The position numbers and the translations under genes were made by a program. The notes under the pieces were generated by a model, which was given only the letters and a program-made list of their open reading frames with translations, searched no databases and was not told the origin of the DNA. Of a stretch of 64,000 nt of DNA, positions 27,309-38,175 are shown piece by piece. Location: contig NZ_FOKK01000018.1 in the NCBI RefSeq assembly GCF_900112005.1, positions 1 through 64,000 on the forward strand. Reading direction: 5' to 3'. Position 1 is the first letter of the stretch; every line of letters begins with the position of its first letter. This DNA comes from Algoriphagus aquimarinus (GTDB lineage Bacteria > Bacteroidota > Bacteroidia > Cytophagales > Cyclobacteriaceae).

Positions 27309-27707
27309 TTAAACTAATGTTTTATTCAAGGCTGATAAAGCTTGAGAATATCGCTTTTGAATATCAGGAATTACTTCTTCCATAACTGTAAAATCATAGG
27401 TATGGCTAAGAAGATTACGGTCATTAATCATGTCAAGCCAGATTTCAATCTGGTCAATGTACTTAGCTTTGAAAGCTTCCTTCATAACCATTTTTGGAGA
27501 AATTTGATACAGAACCAAACCGTCTGACTCCATTTTATCCTTAAGCGTTTTCCATCCCAATTCTAACGTAAATTCAAAACGCTGAATAATCCCCTCTTTT
27601 TCTAACTGTGAAGTTTTAGCAAGATCAAGAAATTGAATTTCCTCCAAAAGTTTCACAGCCTTTGTAAAATTCTCTAAACGTTGCTTCCACCTAATGTCAT
27701 TTTCCAT
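27309..27707 (-). CDS. HEPN toxin (HI0074-family nucleotidyltransferase partner)
   Basis: A 132-residue four-helix protein of the HI0074/NTase substrate-binding family. The HEPN RNase motif R-x4-H is present as RNLLSH near residue 100, and FEFTLELGWKTLKD is a characteristic segment. Together with the downstream MNT protein it forms a HEPN-MNT toxin-antitoxin pair, the HEPN subunit being the likely RNA-cleaving toxin. This gene comes first. Confidence 0.87.
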   Translation of the reverse strand: MENDIRWKQRLENFTKAVKLLEEIQFLDLAKTSQLEKEGIIQRFEFTLELGWKTLKDKMESDGLVLYQISPKMVMKEAFKAKYIDQIEIWLDMINDRNLLSHTYDFTVMEEVIPDIQKRYSQALSALNKTLV

Positions 27708-27790
27708 AGAAAAATGAATTTAAGAATTTATTTGGATCATCTGAATGGAATTGAATTCAATAAAGACGAATGATTATTGAACATCAAAAA

Positions 27791-27810
27791 GGGCGAATAA
27801 TTATTCGCCC
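27791..27810. repeat. 20-bp perfect palindrome of the GGGCGAAT..ATTCGCCC family
   Basis: GGGCGAATAATTATTCGCCC lies between the metG stop and the HEPN gene. A related hairpin follows ligA (35531-35550), and a half-site GGGCGAATAT is at about 26792. These look like members of a short dispersed palindromic repeat family; here it could also end metG transcripts. Confidence 0.7.
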
Positions 27811-27863
27811 CTACCAATATCTTATATATTGACTTTTGGTTCTAAAATCTTGATACTTGCTTC

Positions 27864-29924
27864 TTAAGAAATCGTCGATCCACTCGCAGTCCCTTCATGA
27901 GGCACCATTAGCTTCAGCTTTCCGTCTTTATCTTCTGCCATCAAAATCATGCCTTCGGAATCAATGCCCATCATCTTACGTGGAGCAAGGTTGATCAACA
28001 TCGTCACTTGCTTGCCTATTAGGTACTCTGGCTCGAAGTGCTCTGCTACTCCACTTAGTACCGTTCTATGACCAAGACCTGTGTCTACTTTCATTTTGAT
28101 TAACTTCTTGGATTTTGGCATTCTCTCCGCTTCCAAAATAGTAACTACGCGCATGTCTAGTTTGGCAAAATCATCGTAAGTAATGATCTCTTTCATCGCT
28201 GGAACCTGTGCATTTTCAGCTTCATTCATCTTCTTGGCATCTAATAGTTTTTGTACTTGTTTTTCTACAGTTTCATCTTCGATTTTCTCGAAAAGTAAAC
28301 CCATCTCTCCTAGAGAAGTTCCCGCTTTCAGCAGTTCGCCTTGACCAGCTTCAGACCAATCTATCTTTTCCATTCCAAAAAGACCCACCAGTTTCCCAGC
28401 AGTAAATGGTAAGAATGGCTCTGATACGATCGCAAGGTTAGCAGCGATATTCAATGCGATATTCAGAATAGTTGCTGTGCGAGCTTCATCAGTTTTAATG
28501 ACTTTCCAAGGCTCTGTATCTGCTAGGTATTTATTTCCCAATCGAGCCAATTCCATCACTATGCTTAGCGCCTCACGGAATCTATAGCGTTCGATAGAAG
28601 AAGCGATTTTCTCAGGAAATTCTGCCAAAGCATCCAATATTTCCTGATCGTAACCAGTCAATTCACCTCGCTGAGGGATGATTCCCTGATAGTATTTATG
28701 AGTCAAAACGACTGCACGATTCACGAAATTCCCGTAAATAGCAACCAGCTCTGAGTTATTTCTAGTCTGAAAATCCTTCCAGGTGAAGTCATTGTCTTTG
28801 GTCTCCGGTGCATTTGCTGTAAGCACATAGCGAAGCACATCCTGCTTGCCAGGAAAATCTTCCAAATACTCATGCAACCAAACTGCCCAGTTTCTGGAAG
28901 TAGAGATCTTGTCTCCTTCTAGGTTCAAAAACTCATTTGCAGGCACATTTTCAGGCAGAATATAATCGCCGTGAGTTTTAAGAATTGCCGGGAAAATAAT
29001 ACAGTGGAATACGATGTTATCCTTTCCGATAAAATGTACCAGCTTGGTATCTTGATCTTTCCAATAAGGCTCCCAATCTATACCCTTTTCGGCTGCCCAT
29101 TCTTTAGTCGAAGAGATGTAGCCAATAGGCGCATCAAACCAAACATAAAGAACTTTGCCCTCTGCGTCTTGCAACGGCACTTTTATACCCCAGTCCAAAT
29201 CTCTGGTCATCGATCTTGCTTGCAAACCTTCGCCAGCTTCTAGCCAGGAACGACACTGGCCTAGTACGTTATTTTTCCAATCATTCGCATGATCTTCCAG
29301 TATCCATTTTTTCAGGAAATCCTGATACCTCGCCAAGTCAAGAAACCAATGTTTGGTTTCTTTCAAAATAGGAGTTCTTCCGCTGAGTTTTGATTTTGGA
29401 TTGATGAGTTCTGTAGGGCTAAGCGAACTGCCACATTTCTCACACTGATCGCCGTATGCGTGCTCATTCCCACATTTCGGGCAAGTACCTTCTATGTATC
29501 TATCCGCCAAAAACTGATCTGCTTCCTCATCGTAATATTGCTCGGTAGTCTCCTCTAGGAATTCGCCTTTCTCATACAAATCCTTGAAAAAACCCTGAGC
29601 CGTTTCATGATGTATAGGTGCTGATGTGCGGGAGTAATGATCAAAACTGATCCCAAATTCCTGAAAACTACCCTTCATGATCTGATGGTAGTGATCCACC
29701 ACTTCCTGAGGCGTTTTTCCTTCTTTTTTTGCCTTGATAGTAATCGCCACACCGTGCTCATCAGAGCCACAGATGTAGGCTACGTCTCTATTTAGGCTTC
29801 GCAAATAGCGAACGTATATATCTGAGGGAATGTAGCATCCCGCCAGATGACCGATATGAAGCGGTCCGTTGGCGTATGGAAGTGCAGAAGTGACTGTATA
29901 TCTTTTGAAATTCTTATTGCTCAT
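27864..29924 (-). CDS. metG: methionyl-tRNA synthetase
   Basis: Charges tRNA-Met with methionine in the cytoplasm; essential. The HIGH signature is PLHIGHLAG near the N-terminus. The zinc knuckle is [18 protein letters not shown]. The KMSKS loop appears as KISTS, a normal variant. A C-terminal tRNA-binding OB domain ([25 protein letters not shown]) makes the long, dimeric-type enzyme of about 686 residues. The ATG at 29924 is chosen over a TTG two codons upstream. A -7 box lies about 66 nt upstream. Confidence 0.97.
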   Translation of the reverse strand: MSNKNFKRYTVTSALPYANGPLHIGHLAGCYIPSDIYVRYLRSLNRDVAYICGSDEHGVAITIKAKKEGKTPQEVVDHYHQIMKGSFQEFGISFDHYSRTSAPIHHETAQGFFKDLYEKGEFLEETTEQYYDEEADQFLADRYIEGTCPKCGNEHAYGDQCEKCGSSLSPTELINPKSKLSGRTPILKETKHWFLDLARYQDFLKKWILEDHANDWKNNVLGQCRSWLEAGEGLQARSMTRDLDWGIKVPLQDAEGKVLYVWFDAPIGYISSTKEWAAEKGIDWEPYWKDQDTKLVHFIGKDNIVFHCIIFPAILKTHGDYILPENVPANEFLNLEGDKISTSRNWAVWLHEYLEDFPGKQDVLRYVLTANAPETKDNDFTWKDFQTRNNSELVAIYGNFVNRAVVLTHKYYQGIIPQRGELTGYDQEILDALAEFPEKIASSIERYRFREALSIVMELARLGNKYLADTEPWKVIKTDEARTATILNIALNIAANLAIVSEPFLPFTAGKLVGLFGMEKIDWSEAGQGELLKAGTSLGEMGLLFEKIEDETVEKQVQKLLDAKKMNEAENAQVPAMKEIITYDDFAKLDMRVVTILEAERMPKSKKLIKMKVDTGLGHRTVLSGVAEHFEPEYLIGKQVTMLINLAPRKMMGIDSEGMILMAEDKDGKLKLMVPHEGTASGSTIS

Positions 29925-29989
29925 GATCAATCTAAAATTCTAACTAGAAAACCCCGCGTTGAAAACAAATTCGTTACAGGATCAGGGCG

Positions 29990-29997
29990 CAAAGATA
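29990..29997 (-). promoter_or_regulatory. metG promoter -7 box
   Basis: On the minus strand TATCTTTG matches the Bacteroidetes TAnnTTTG element and lies between the TetR gene stop and metG, about 66 nt before the metG start. No convincing -33 box was found. Confidence 0.5.
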
Positions 29998-30019
29998 GGA
30001 AAATCAGGCAAAGCGAGCC

Positions 30020-30652
30020 TTAGGCATTTGCAAATTCATTGCGAGCCTCATCCGTCAAAATACCATTGTATATAATTGTGATCGCCTGATCATAAATGTC
30101 GGCAGGAGGATTTTTCATCCCTTGCTGTATTGGCTCGGGAAATTGGTTGATAAATTTCGGATCCATGAGCGATTGCACCGCAGTAGCATATAGCATAACT
30201 ACAAGGTTGATATTGATAGAGGGATTGACCAACCCTTCACTTACCCCTTGCTCTAGCAACTTCTTAAAACGAGTGTAGGCAGACTCATTGATATACTGGG
30301 TGAGATCTTCCCAGATTTCGGGCGCATGCTCTCTAAGATCTTCGAAAAGTTCAGGATTGATTGGACCTAAAAGTGAAGCCATTACAGTCAAAGTGGACTT
30401 CAGTTTAAGTGGAAAAGAAATATAACGATTTTCCACAATTGCCTCCACTTTAGCAGTAAGCTTGGTTTTGGTTACTTCAAAAGATGCTCCAAGCAATTCC
30501 ATCTTACCAGGATAATACTTATAAAGTGTCTTTTTGCTCATGCCTAGCATTTGGGCTATATCATCCATGGTAGTTTGGCGATAGCCTTTCTCCAAAAAAA
30601 GTTTGTAGGCGGCATCCAGAATTTTGCTTTCAAGATTGGCTTTTTTAGTCAT
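30020..30652 (-). CDS. TetR/AcrR-family transcriptional regulator
   Basis: A 210-residue regulator with an N-terminal helix-turn-helix (TTMDDIAQMLGMSKKTLYKYY) and a C-terminal ligand-binding domain. The ATG at 30652 (MTKKANLESKI) is chosen; the upstream extension is not domain-like. It stands upstream of metG but has no efflux or catabolic gene adjacent, so its target is not evident. It shares the overall build of the TetR regulator at 45.7-46.3 kb. Confidence 0.88.
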   Translation of the reverse strand: MTKKANLESKILDAAYKLFLEKGYRQTTMDDIAQMLGMSKKTLYKYYPGKMELLGASFEVTKTKLTAKVEAIVENRYISFPLKLKSTLTVMASLLGPINPELFEDLREHAPEIWEDLTQYINESAYTRFKKLLEQGVSEGLVNPSININLVVMLYATAVQSLMDPKFINQFPEPIQQGMKNPPADIYDQAITIIYNGILTDEARNEFANA

Positions 30653-30836
30653 AGGTGATTGGGGAGAATAGTATAGCAAAGATTTAAAATAAAGGGAGGA
30701 TATGCAATGTAAAGTTCCTGCAGCTCAAAGCTCCTGATTTTGCTCGTAATGCTGCGGTGAGTGCAACGCGTATAACCTTTGAGGCCTTTTTTGAACCTTG
30801 AAGGATTTGTAAAGGAAAACTACCCTGCCAAGACTC

Positions 30837-30864
30837 AAAAACACTTAAATAACTAAGTGTTTTT
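30837..30864. repeat. 11-bp perfect inverted repeat upstream of the toxin-antitoxin operon
   Basis: AAAAACACTTA and TAAGTGTTTTT flank a 6-nt loop. On the plus strand it ends in a T-run, so it may terminate read-through into the operon, or it may be an operator. Confidence 0.5.
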
Positions 30865-30892
30865 GCAGTAAAAGAAAATAAAAATTAATCTG

Positions 30893-30918
30893 TATTTTTG
30901 TATCCAAGTAGATACAAA
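30893..30918 (+). promoter_or_regulatory. promoter and autoregulatory operator of the toxin-antitoxin operon
   Basis: The -7 element TATTTTTG (30893-30900) overlaps a perfect 8-bp inverted repeat TTTGTATC-caagta-GATACAAA (30897-30918). An operator over the start site is typical for antitoxin autorepression. It places transcription start near 30907, leaving only about 16 nt before the likely toxin start. Confidence 0.55.
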
Positions 30919-30922
30919 CAAT

Positions 30923-31222
30923 ATATACTTCATCGAGAAAACAATTGAATTCGACAAATGGCTAAAAAAGCTGAAGGACATACAAGCCAAGGCTAAAATT
31001 CTTTTTCGTATTCAGAAAATTGAAAGAGATGGTCACTTCGGAGATTGTAAATCTGTAGGAGATGGAATTAGCGAAATGAGGATAAATTTCGCAAAAGGCT
31101 ATCGAGTTTACTTCAAGGAAAAGGATGGAATTATAATTGTTCTGCTAATTGGTGGAGATAAGTCTTCCCAACAGAATGACATTAAGAAAGCGAAAGAAAT
31201 CTGGAATAAGTTAAAAACATAA
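30923..31222 (+). CDS. RelE/HigB-family toxin, apparent non-AUG start
   Basis: A frame of 99 codons encodes YFIEKTIEFDKWLKKLKD..., with RIQKIERDGHFGDCKSVGDG, EMRINFAKGYRVYF and IIVLLIGGDKSSQQNDIKKA, matching the HigB-like addiction-module killer proteins. These usually start M-(Y/F)-(Y/F)-I-E-K-T. Here the codon at that position is ATA (30923), and no ATG, GTG or TTG occurs in frame between the upstream stop (30869) and the body of the protein; CTG at 30890 lies upstream of the predicted start site. Either translation starts at a rare codon or the toxin has lost its start. The antidote gene begins 4 bp after the stop. Confidence 0.8.
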   Translation: MYFIEKTIEFDKWLKKLKDIQAKAKILFRIQKIERDGHFGDCKSVGDGISEMRINFAKGYRVYFKEKDGIIIVLLIGGDKSSQQNDIKKAKEIWNKLKT

Positions 31223-31226
31223 CAAT

Positions 31227-31511
31227 ATGGATACTTCAAAATTTGACATAGCAGATTATTTGGATAGTAAAGAAATGATAGCTGAATACCTGAACACAGT
31301 TTTGGAAGAAGGAGATAATGCAGATGTGATAAATGCTATCGGCCACGTAGCCAAAGCAATCGGAATGACAAAAATTGCAGAAGAAACCGGACTCAGCAGA
31401 CCAAGCTTATATAAAGCACTTTCAGACGGTGCCAAACCTCAATTTTCCACCGTTATGAAAGTCTTAAAAGCAATAGGCGGACAACTCCAGGTTAATCCAA
31501 TATCAAGTTAA
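31227..31511 (+). CDS. addiction-module antidote protein (HigA-like)
   Basis: A 94-residue DNA-binding antitoxin with a C-terminal Cro/XRE-type helix-turn-helix (MTKIAEETGLSRPSLYKAL) and the family start MDTSKFDIADYLDSKEMIAEYL. It neutralises the upstream RelE/HigB-type toxin and probably represses the operon through the inverted repeat at 30897-30918. Toxin-first order is usual for HigBA. This gene has a normal ATG. Confidence 0.92.
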   Translation: MDTSKFDIADYLDSKEMIAEYLNTVLEEGDNADVINAIGHVAKAIGMTKIAEETGLSRPSLYKALSDGAKPQFSTVMKVLKAIGGQLQVNPISS

Positions 31512-31685
31512 ATATGTATCTCGTGGCAGCACTCCATTCTGACAACCTTTAAGTTTATTTTGAACCTCGAAGGTTTAAAAAACAGAAATACTTATGAAAT
31601 TCTTATTTTAGATTTAGAAAACAGCCAAACCAATTCATATTTTGGAGAATTCAAGACTATAAAATCGAATAAAACCTCTTAATCA

Positions 31686-31946
31686 CTGCCAGAAATAAGC
31701 AGATTCTATGGAATAATTATCAGGATGTTTTATAACGATCATAATCCACCGCACTTTCATGTGATATACCAAGACGATGAAGCTCTGGTTGATATTAAGA
31801 CTTTAGAAATATTGGAAGGTCACTTACCAAAAAGAGCAAAAACACTGGCCATTGAATGGGCAATTGAGCATCGGGATGAATTGATAAATAATTGGCAAAA
31901 AGCTATTGCTCGTGAACCATTGGACAAAATTGAACCTTTAGATTAA
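31686..31946 (+). CDS. DUF4160-domain protein, probable CTG start
   Basis: A small protein of 86 residues if started at CTG (31686): PEISRFYGIIIRMFYNDHNPPHFHV. Family members normally begin MPEISRF..., so the codon at the usual start is CTG, preceded two codons earlier by an in-frame TAA (31680). The only in-frame ATG (31725) would remove this conserved N-terminal strand. HNPPHFHV is the family signature. DUF4160 genes are usually followed by DUF2442 genes, as here (12-bp gap), and the pair is suspected to be toxin-antitoxin-like; the activity is unproven. Confidence 0.75.
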   Translation: MPEISRFYGIIIRMFYNDHNPPHFHVIYQDDEALVDIKTLEILEGHLPKRAKTLAIEWAIEHRDELINNWQKAIAREPLDKIEPLD

Positions 31947-31958
31947 AACAGTAAAGCC

Positions 31959-32225
31959 ATGGTAAGCATAACAAACTACTACTTAAAAGGAGACAAAAAG
32001 ATCCACTTCTACTTCAGTGATGGCACTGATAAAACTATTGATTTTGATTCTTTTATAGGAGATGACGATCTAAGCCAACCTCTTTCCGATCATGCTTATT
32101 TTCAAAAAGTCGCACTTTACGAAAATGGCAGAGGGATTTACTGGCCTAATGATTATGATTTTTGTCCGGATTTTTTGCATCAATATGAAGCAGATGAAAA
32201 AATAATGGTAAAAGACCATAACTAA
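31959..32225 (+). CDS. DUF2442-family protein
   Basis: An 88-residue cytoplasmic protein with the DUF2442 pattern: KIHFYFSDGTDKTIDF, then LYENGRGIYWPNDYDFCPDFLHQY near the C-terminus. It is the usual partner of DUF4160 genes. The biochemical role is unknown; the gene sits in a cluster of small addiction-like modules. Confidence 0.82.
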   Translation: MVSITNYYLKGDKKIHFYFSDGTDKTIDFDSFIGDDDLSQPLSDHAYFQKVALYENGRGIYWPNDYDFCPDFLHQYEADEKIMVKDHN

Positions 32226-32320
32226 TGTAATTACAATACATTCGCAGTTGAGTATTTTCTATTTCTGTATTCTTAAATCAAGTCCTTCATCTAAAGGAAA
32301 ACTTACCTTTTTAAAAAGTA

Positions 32321-32803
32321 ATGCAAGAGAAAGACTTACATGGTACTATTGGAAAACCAATTGGTGGGTGGCTATGGGTCATAATGATTATGATAATTGG
32401 CAGTGGGCTTCAAATTTTGATCAGCCTAATAACTACAATAAATCAACTATTATCAGATGATTGGACTTCATATTTTCACACAATAGATGAGTTACTTCAA
32501 ACTAGAATACACATCTATACCTATTTAATTCTTTCCATGATAATAGGACTTGGAATTCTTGTTTGGAGCTTAGCAACCTTTTTTAAGCGTAAAAAGAAAT
32601 TCCCTCCAATTTTCCTGGGGCTACTTGGATATCTTATCCTAGCCGAAATATTAAGAATTTACTTATTGAGCCATTACGCTGACTTAACCGGGCAAGACTT
32701 AAGTAATATTGAAAATGGACTTGCAAAAACCGGAATTATTGCAATTGTTACTGGACTGTATTTGAATAAAGGAAAACGCCCAATACTAACCTTTGTGAAA
32801 TAA
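32321..32803 (+). CDS. small four-TM membrane protein, DUF2569-like
   Basis: A 160-residue inner-membrane protein with four TM helices: about 14-40 (GGWLWVIMIMIIGSGLQIL), 65-88, 95-115 and 135-150. The N-terminal KPIGGWLWV resembles the IGGWL motif of DUF2569 proteins; this assignment is tentative. It follows the DUF4160/DUF2442 pair by 95 bp. An overlapping frame starting at 32248 is a less likely alternative. Confidence 0.6.
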   Translation: MQEKDLHGTIGKPIGGWLWVIMIMIIGSGLQILISLITTINQLLSDDWTSYFHTIDELLQTRIHIYTYLILSMIIGLGILVWSLATFFKRKKKFPPIFLGLLGYLILAEILRIYLLSHYADLTGQDLSNIENGLAKTGIIAIVTGLYLNKGKRPILTFVK

Positions 32804-32998
32804 ATCCTACTCTGACCGCGGGAAAATAGATTGAATTGGCGGTTTAAAGTTTCCTCCTGCATCCAAAACTTAGCCCCTTCTAAAACCATCGTTCTGTACC
32901 TTTACCGACTAGCGCCACTCAAAAAACCTTAGCGCATTTCTTTGCGAACTTTGTGTCTTTGCGGTAAAAAATACTCACTTTCAATTTGTGACTTATAA

Positions 32999-35530
<2,532 letters not shown>

Positions 35531-35550
35531 GGGCGAAAAATCTTTCGCCC
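35531..35550. repeat. GGGCGAAA..TTTCGCCC hairpin after ligA
   Basis: Arms GGGCGAAA and TTTCGCCC around AATC begin immediately after the ligA stop codon; a second hairpin GCGAAT-attg-ATTCGC lies at about 35580. Same family as the palindrome at 27791. It could serve as a transcript end or stabiliser between ligA and dapA. Confidence 0.65.
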
Positions 35551-35676
35551 AAGGACAATAATAGGTATCAGAATTACGTGCGAATATTGATTCGCGTCTA
35601 CAGAGGCGTTTTTTTCCAAAAACAGAATGCCAATTCCTATCATCCCATTATCTTTAGCCTCCCAAACCTTATATAC

Positions 35677-36540
35677 ATGAATCAACTTAAAGGAACCGGC
35701 GTAGCCCTTGTCACCCCATTTCACGATGATTACTCTATTGATTTCGATGGTCTAAAACGACTTATCGATCATGTAATCGACGGTGGAGTGGATTATTTGG
35801 TGGTTTTGGGCACAACTGGGGAAACAGTTACTCTTTCACCTTCTGAGAAAAAACAGGTTTTAAATGCTTGTTTAGAATATAATGCCGAACGCGTGCCTGT
35901 TGTATATGGTATGGGAGGAAACAACACCATGTCTGTATTGAGCGATATCTCTGCCACAGATTTCACCGGCATCACCGCCATCCTTTCTGTAAGTCCCTAT
36001 TATAACAAGCCAACTCAGGCAGGAATTATCGCACATTACAAAGCAATCGCTGACGCATGTCCAGTTCCAGTGATCTTGTATAATATCCCAGGTAGAACCA
36101 TGTCTAACATCACTGCCGAAACTACTCTTAGCCTTGCTGAGCATTCTAATATTATAGGTATGAAAGAAGCAAGTGGAAACTTGGAGCAATGCATGCAAAT
36201 CGCTGCAAAAATGCCCAAAGATTTCTTGTTGGTTTCTGGTGATGATCTAATGACCAAAGCGCTATACAGCATTGGTGGATCAGGTATTATTTCTGTAATG
36301 GCAAATGCACTTCCAGCTACTTTTAAGGCCATGTGCCATGGTTCAGAAGAAGAAAGTTTGAAAGCAGCTTTTTCACTTTTACCTTTAAACAACCTCATGT
36401 ATGAGGAAAGCAACCCGGTAGGAATCAAAAATTTGCTCTGTCATATGGGAATCTGTGATGACCAGGTAAGACTTCCTATGCTTCGTGCAAGCTTAGGTTT
36501 GAATCAAAGAATCAAAGCGGAATTTCAAAAACTTAAATAA
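35677..36540 (+). CDS. dapA: 4-hydroxy-tetrahydrodipicolinate synthase
   Basis: Condenses pyruvate with aspartate semialdehyde in the diaminopimelate/lysine pathway. The ATG at 35677 (MNQLKGTGVALVTPF) gives 287 residues, normal for the family; the longer frame adds 33 unlikely residues. Thr46-Thr47 (GTTGET), Tyr108/Tyr109 (SPYYNKP), the YNIPGRT motif and Schiff-base Lys163 (IIGMKEASG) are all present. It is followed 2 bp later by xseA. Confidence 0.97.
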   Translation: MNQLKGTGVALVTPFHDDYSIDFDGLKRLIDHVIDGGVDYLVVLGTTGETVTLSPSEKKQVLNACLEYNAERVPVVYGMGGNNTMSVLSDISATDFTGITAILSVSPYYNKPTQAGIIAHYKAIADACPVPVILYNIPGRTMSNITAETTLSLAEHSNIIGMKEASGNLEQCMQIAAKMPKDFLLVSGDDLMTKALYSIGGSGIISVMANALPATFKAMCHGSEEESLKAAFSLLPLNNLMYEESNPVGIKNLLCHMGICDDQVRLPMLRASLGLNQRIKAEFQKLK

Positions 36541-36542
36541 GC

Positions 36543-37853
36543 ATGCAAAATGCCCGATCGATATCTGAACTCAATAGGCTGATCCAACAAGCCTTGGAGA
36601 CGGAACTTGATCCGGTAATTTGGGTTATTGGTGAAATTGCAGACTTCCGTCAAGCTCCTCAGGGACATGCTTATTTTGAACTGGTAGAAAAGGAAGGAAA
36701 CACCGTCCAAGCAAAGATAAAGGCCAATCTCTGGTCCTTTGCCTACAGAAATGTGGCGGCGAGATTTGAATCCATTACTGGTTCTAGTATCAAGAATGGT
36801 ATGAAGGTGCTTGCTCAAGTGGCAGTCAACTTCCATCCTGTATATGGTCTGAGCATTAATGTAAAGGATATTGACCCTTCTTTTTCCTTGGGAGAAAGAG
36901 CTAGGGTCCGTCAAGAAACCATCGATAGACTGACTAGAGAAGGCTTACTTCGTCTGAACGCCAGACATTCACTTCCTGCAGTTATTCAGAAAATCGCCAT
37001 CATCAGCAGCCCTACTGCGGCAGGCTATGGTGACTTTGTCAATCAATTAGAAAATAACGCGTACGGCTATCAGGTTTATCATAAGCTATTCCCTTCTATG
37101 ATGCAGGGAAATGAAGCCGTAGCCTCCTTGACCAGAAGTCTGGAACAGATTGAATCTGTGAAAGATGAATTGGGAATTGAAGCGGTAGTGATGATACGTG
37201 GCGGTGGTGCCCAGTTGGATTTGGATTGCTTTGATGATTATAGGCTTGCAGCCAAAATCGCAAACTTCTCCTTGCCCGTTCTCACTGGCATCGGACACGA
37301 GCGTGATGAAAGCATTGCCGATTTGGTGGCGCATACCAAACTAAAAACACCTACAGCGGTGGCAGAATTTCTCCTTTCTGGTTTTAGAGAATTCGAAGAA
37401 AATCTAGGATTAGCAATGCTAAGACTAGATCGCGCAACTCGCCAGAAACTCAGTGAGGAGCAAACCAGAATTCAGCAAATCGCCCATCAGGTAAAAGCAT
37501 TTTCTGAAAGTCGTTTGAAGCTTGAAGCGGAGAAATTGAATTCTTCAATCAGCAGAATTCGAATTTCGAGCAAAAACATCCTACAGATTCAGGAAAATAG
37601 TTTGGCTTCTTTTGAGAAAAATATGATTCGGGGTTTGGAGGGCTTTTTGCAAAAGCAAAAACAGAGTTTAGACTCCAAAGAAATACTTCTGCGCCAGTTG
37701 AACCCCGATACTATTTTAGCCAGAGGCTATACCCGAACCGAAATCAATGGCAAGTCCATCAATGCTGCAAAAATCCAACTTGGAGATGAATTGCAGACGC
37801 ATACTTCCAAGCAAAAAATCAGTAGCACAATTACACAAATTGAGGAAAAATGA
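36543..37853 (+). CDS. xseA: exodeoxyribonuclease VII large subunit
   Basis: The catalytic subunit of a single-strand DNA exonuclease, 436 residues. An N-terminal OB-fold (IWVIGEIADFRQAPQGHAYFEL) is followed by the catalytic domain (IISSPTAAGYGDFVNQLENN, VVMIRGGGAQLDLDCFDDYRLA, VLTGIGHERDESIADLVAHTKLKTPTAVAEFLL; motif cited in parts) and a long C-terminal coiled coil. LNPDTILARGYT ends the family signature. Its last codons overlap the small-subunit start by 4 nt (ATGA). Confidence 0.96.
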   Translation: MQNARSISELNRLIQQALETELDPVIWVIGEIADFRQAPQGHAYFELVEKEGNTVQAKIKANLWSFAYRNVAARFESITGSSIKNGMKVLAQVAVNFHPVYGLSINVKDIDPSFSLGERARVRQETIDRLTREGLLRLNARHSLPAVIQKIAIISSPTAAGYGDFVNQLENNAYGYQVYHKLFPSMMQGNEAVASLTRSLEQIESVKDELGIEAVVMIRGGGAQLDLDCFDDYRLAAKIANFSLPVLTGIGHERDESIADLVAHTKLKTPTAVAEFLLSGFREFEENLGLAMLRLDRATRQKLSEEQTRIQQIAHQVKAFSESRLKLEAEKLNSSISRIRISSKNILQIQENSLASFEKNMIRGLEGFLQKQKQSLDSKEILLRQLNPDTILARGYTRTEINGKSINAAKIQLGDELQTHTSKQKISSTITQIEEK

Positions 37854-38038
37854 GTGAATTAAAGTACAACGAAGCTATGAGCCGATTGGAGACAATTCTG
37901 GCGGAACTTGAAGAAGGAAAGAAAAGTGTAGACGAACTTTCTGAGTTGGTAAAAGAAGCCGCTGAGCTGGTAAAAGCCTGCAGAAGCAAGTTGAAAATCA
38001 CCGAAGATGACATTAAAAAGGCTTTTGAGGGTGCTTGA
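37850..38038 (+). CDS. xseB: exodeoxyribonuclease VII small subunit
   Basis: A 62-residue helical subunit that decorates the XseA coiled coil. The sequence YNEAMSRLETILAELEEGKKS followed by VDELSELVKEAAELVKACRSKL is typical. It overlaps xseA by 4 nt, so the two are translationally coupled. Confidence 0.95.
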   Translation: MSELKYNEAMSRLETILAELEEGKKSVDELSELVKEAAELVKACRSKLKITEDDIKKAFEGA

Positions 38039-38114
38039 TTTTTTAACTCAATTATACTAATTCTGGTATTTTTCTGTTTTAAATATAATTCCAAGCAGGT
38101 GATTGGCATATTTG

Positions 38115-38129
38115 TTGCAAAATTTGCAA
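38115..38129. promoter_or_regulatory. palindrome upstream of the outer-membrane protein gene
   Basis: TTGCAAAATTTGCAA, a perfect 7-1-7 palindrome about 47 nt before the start codon. A possible operator; no regulator is identified. Confidence 0.35.
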
Positions 38130-38175
38130 ACAAGTCTTACCCTGAGGTACATTTCCCTTTTTAGGCTCTACCATT

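Noticed and set aside
32248-32460. 70-codon plus-strand frame before the small membrane protein
   Set aside because: Overlaps the better-supported four-TM protein gene in another frame and shows no family features.
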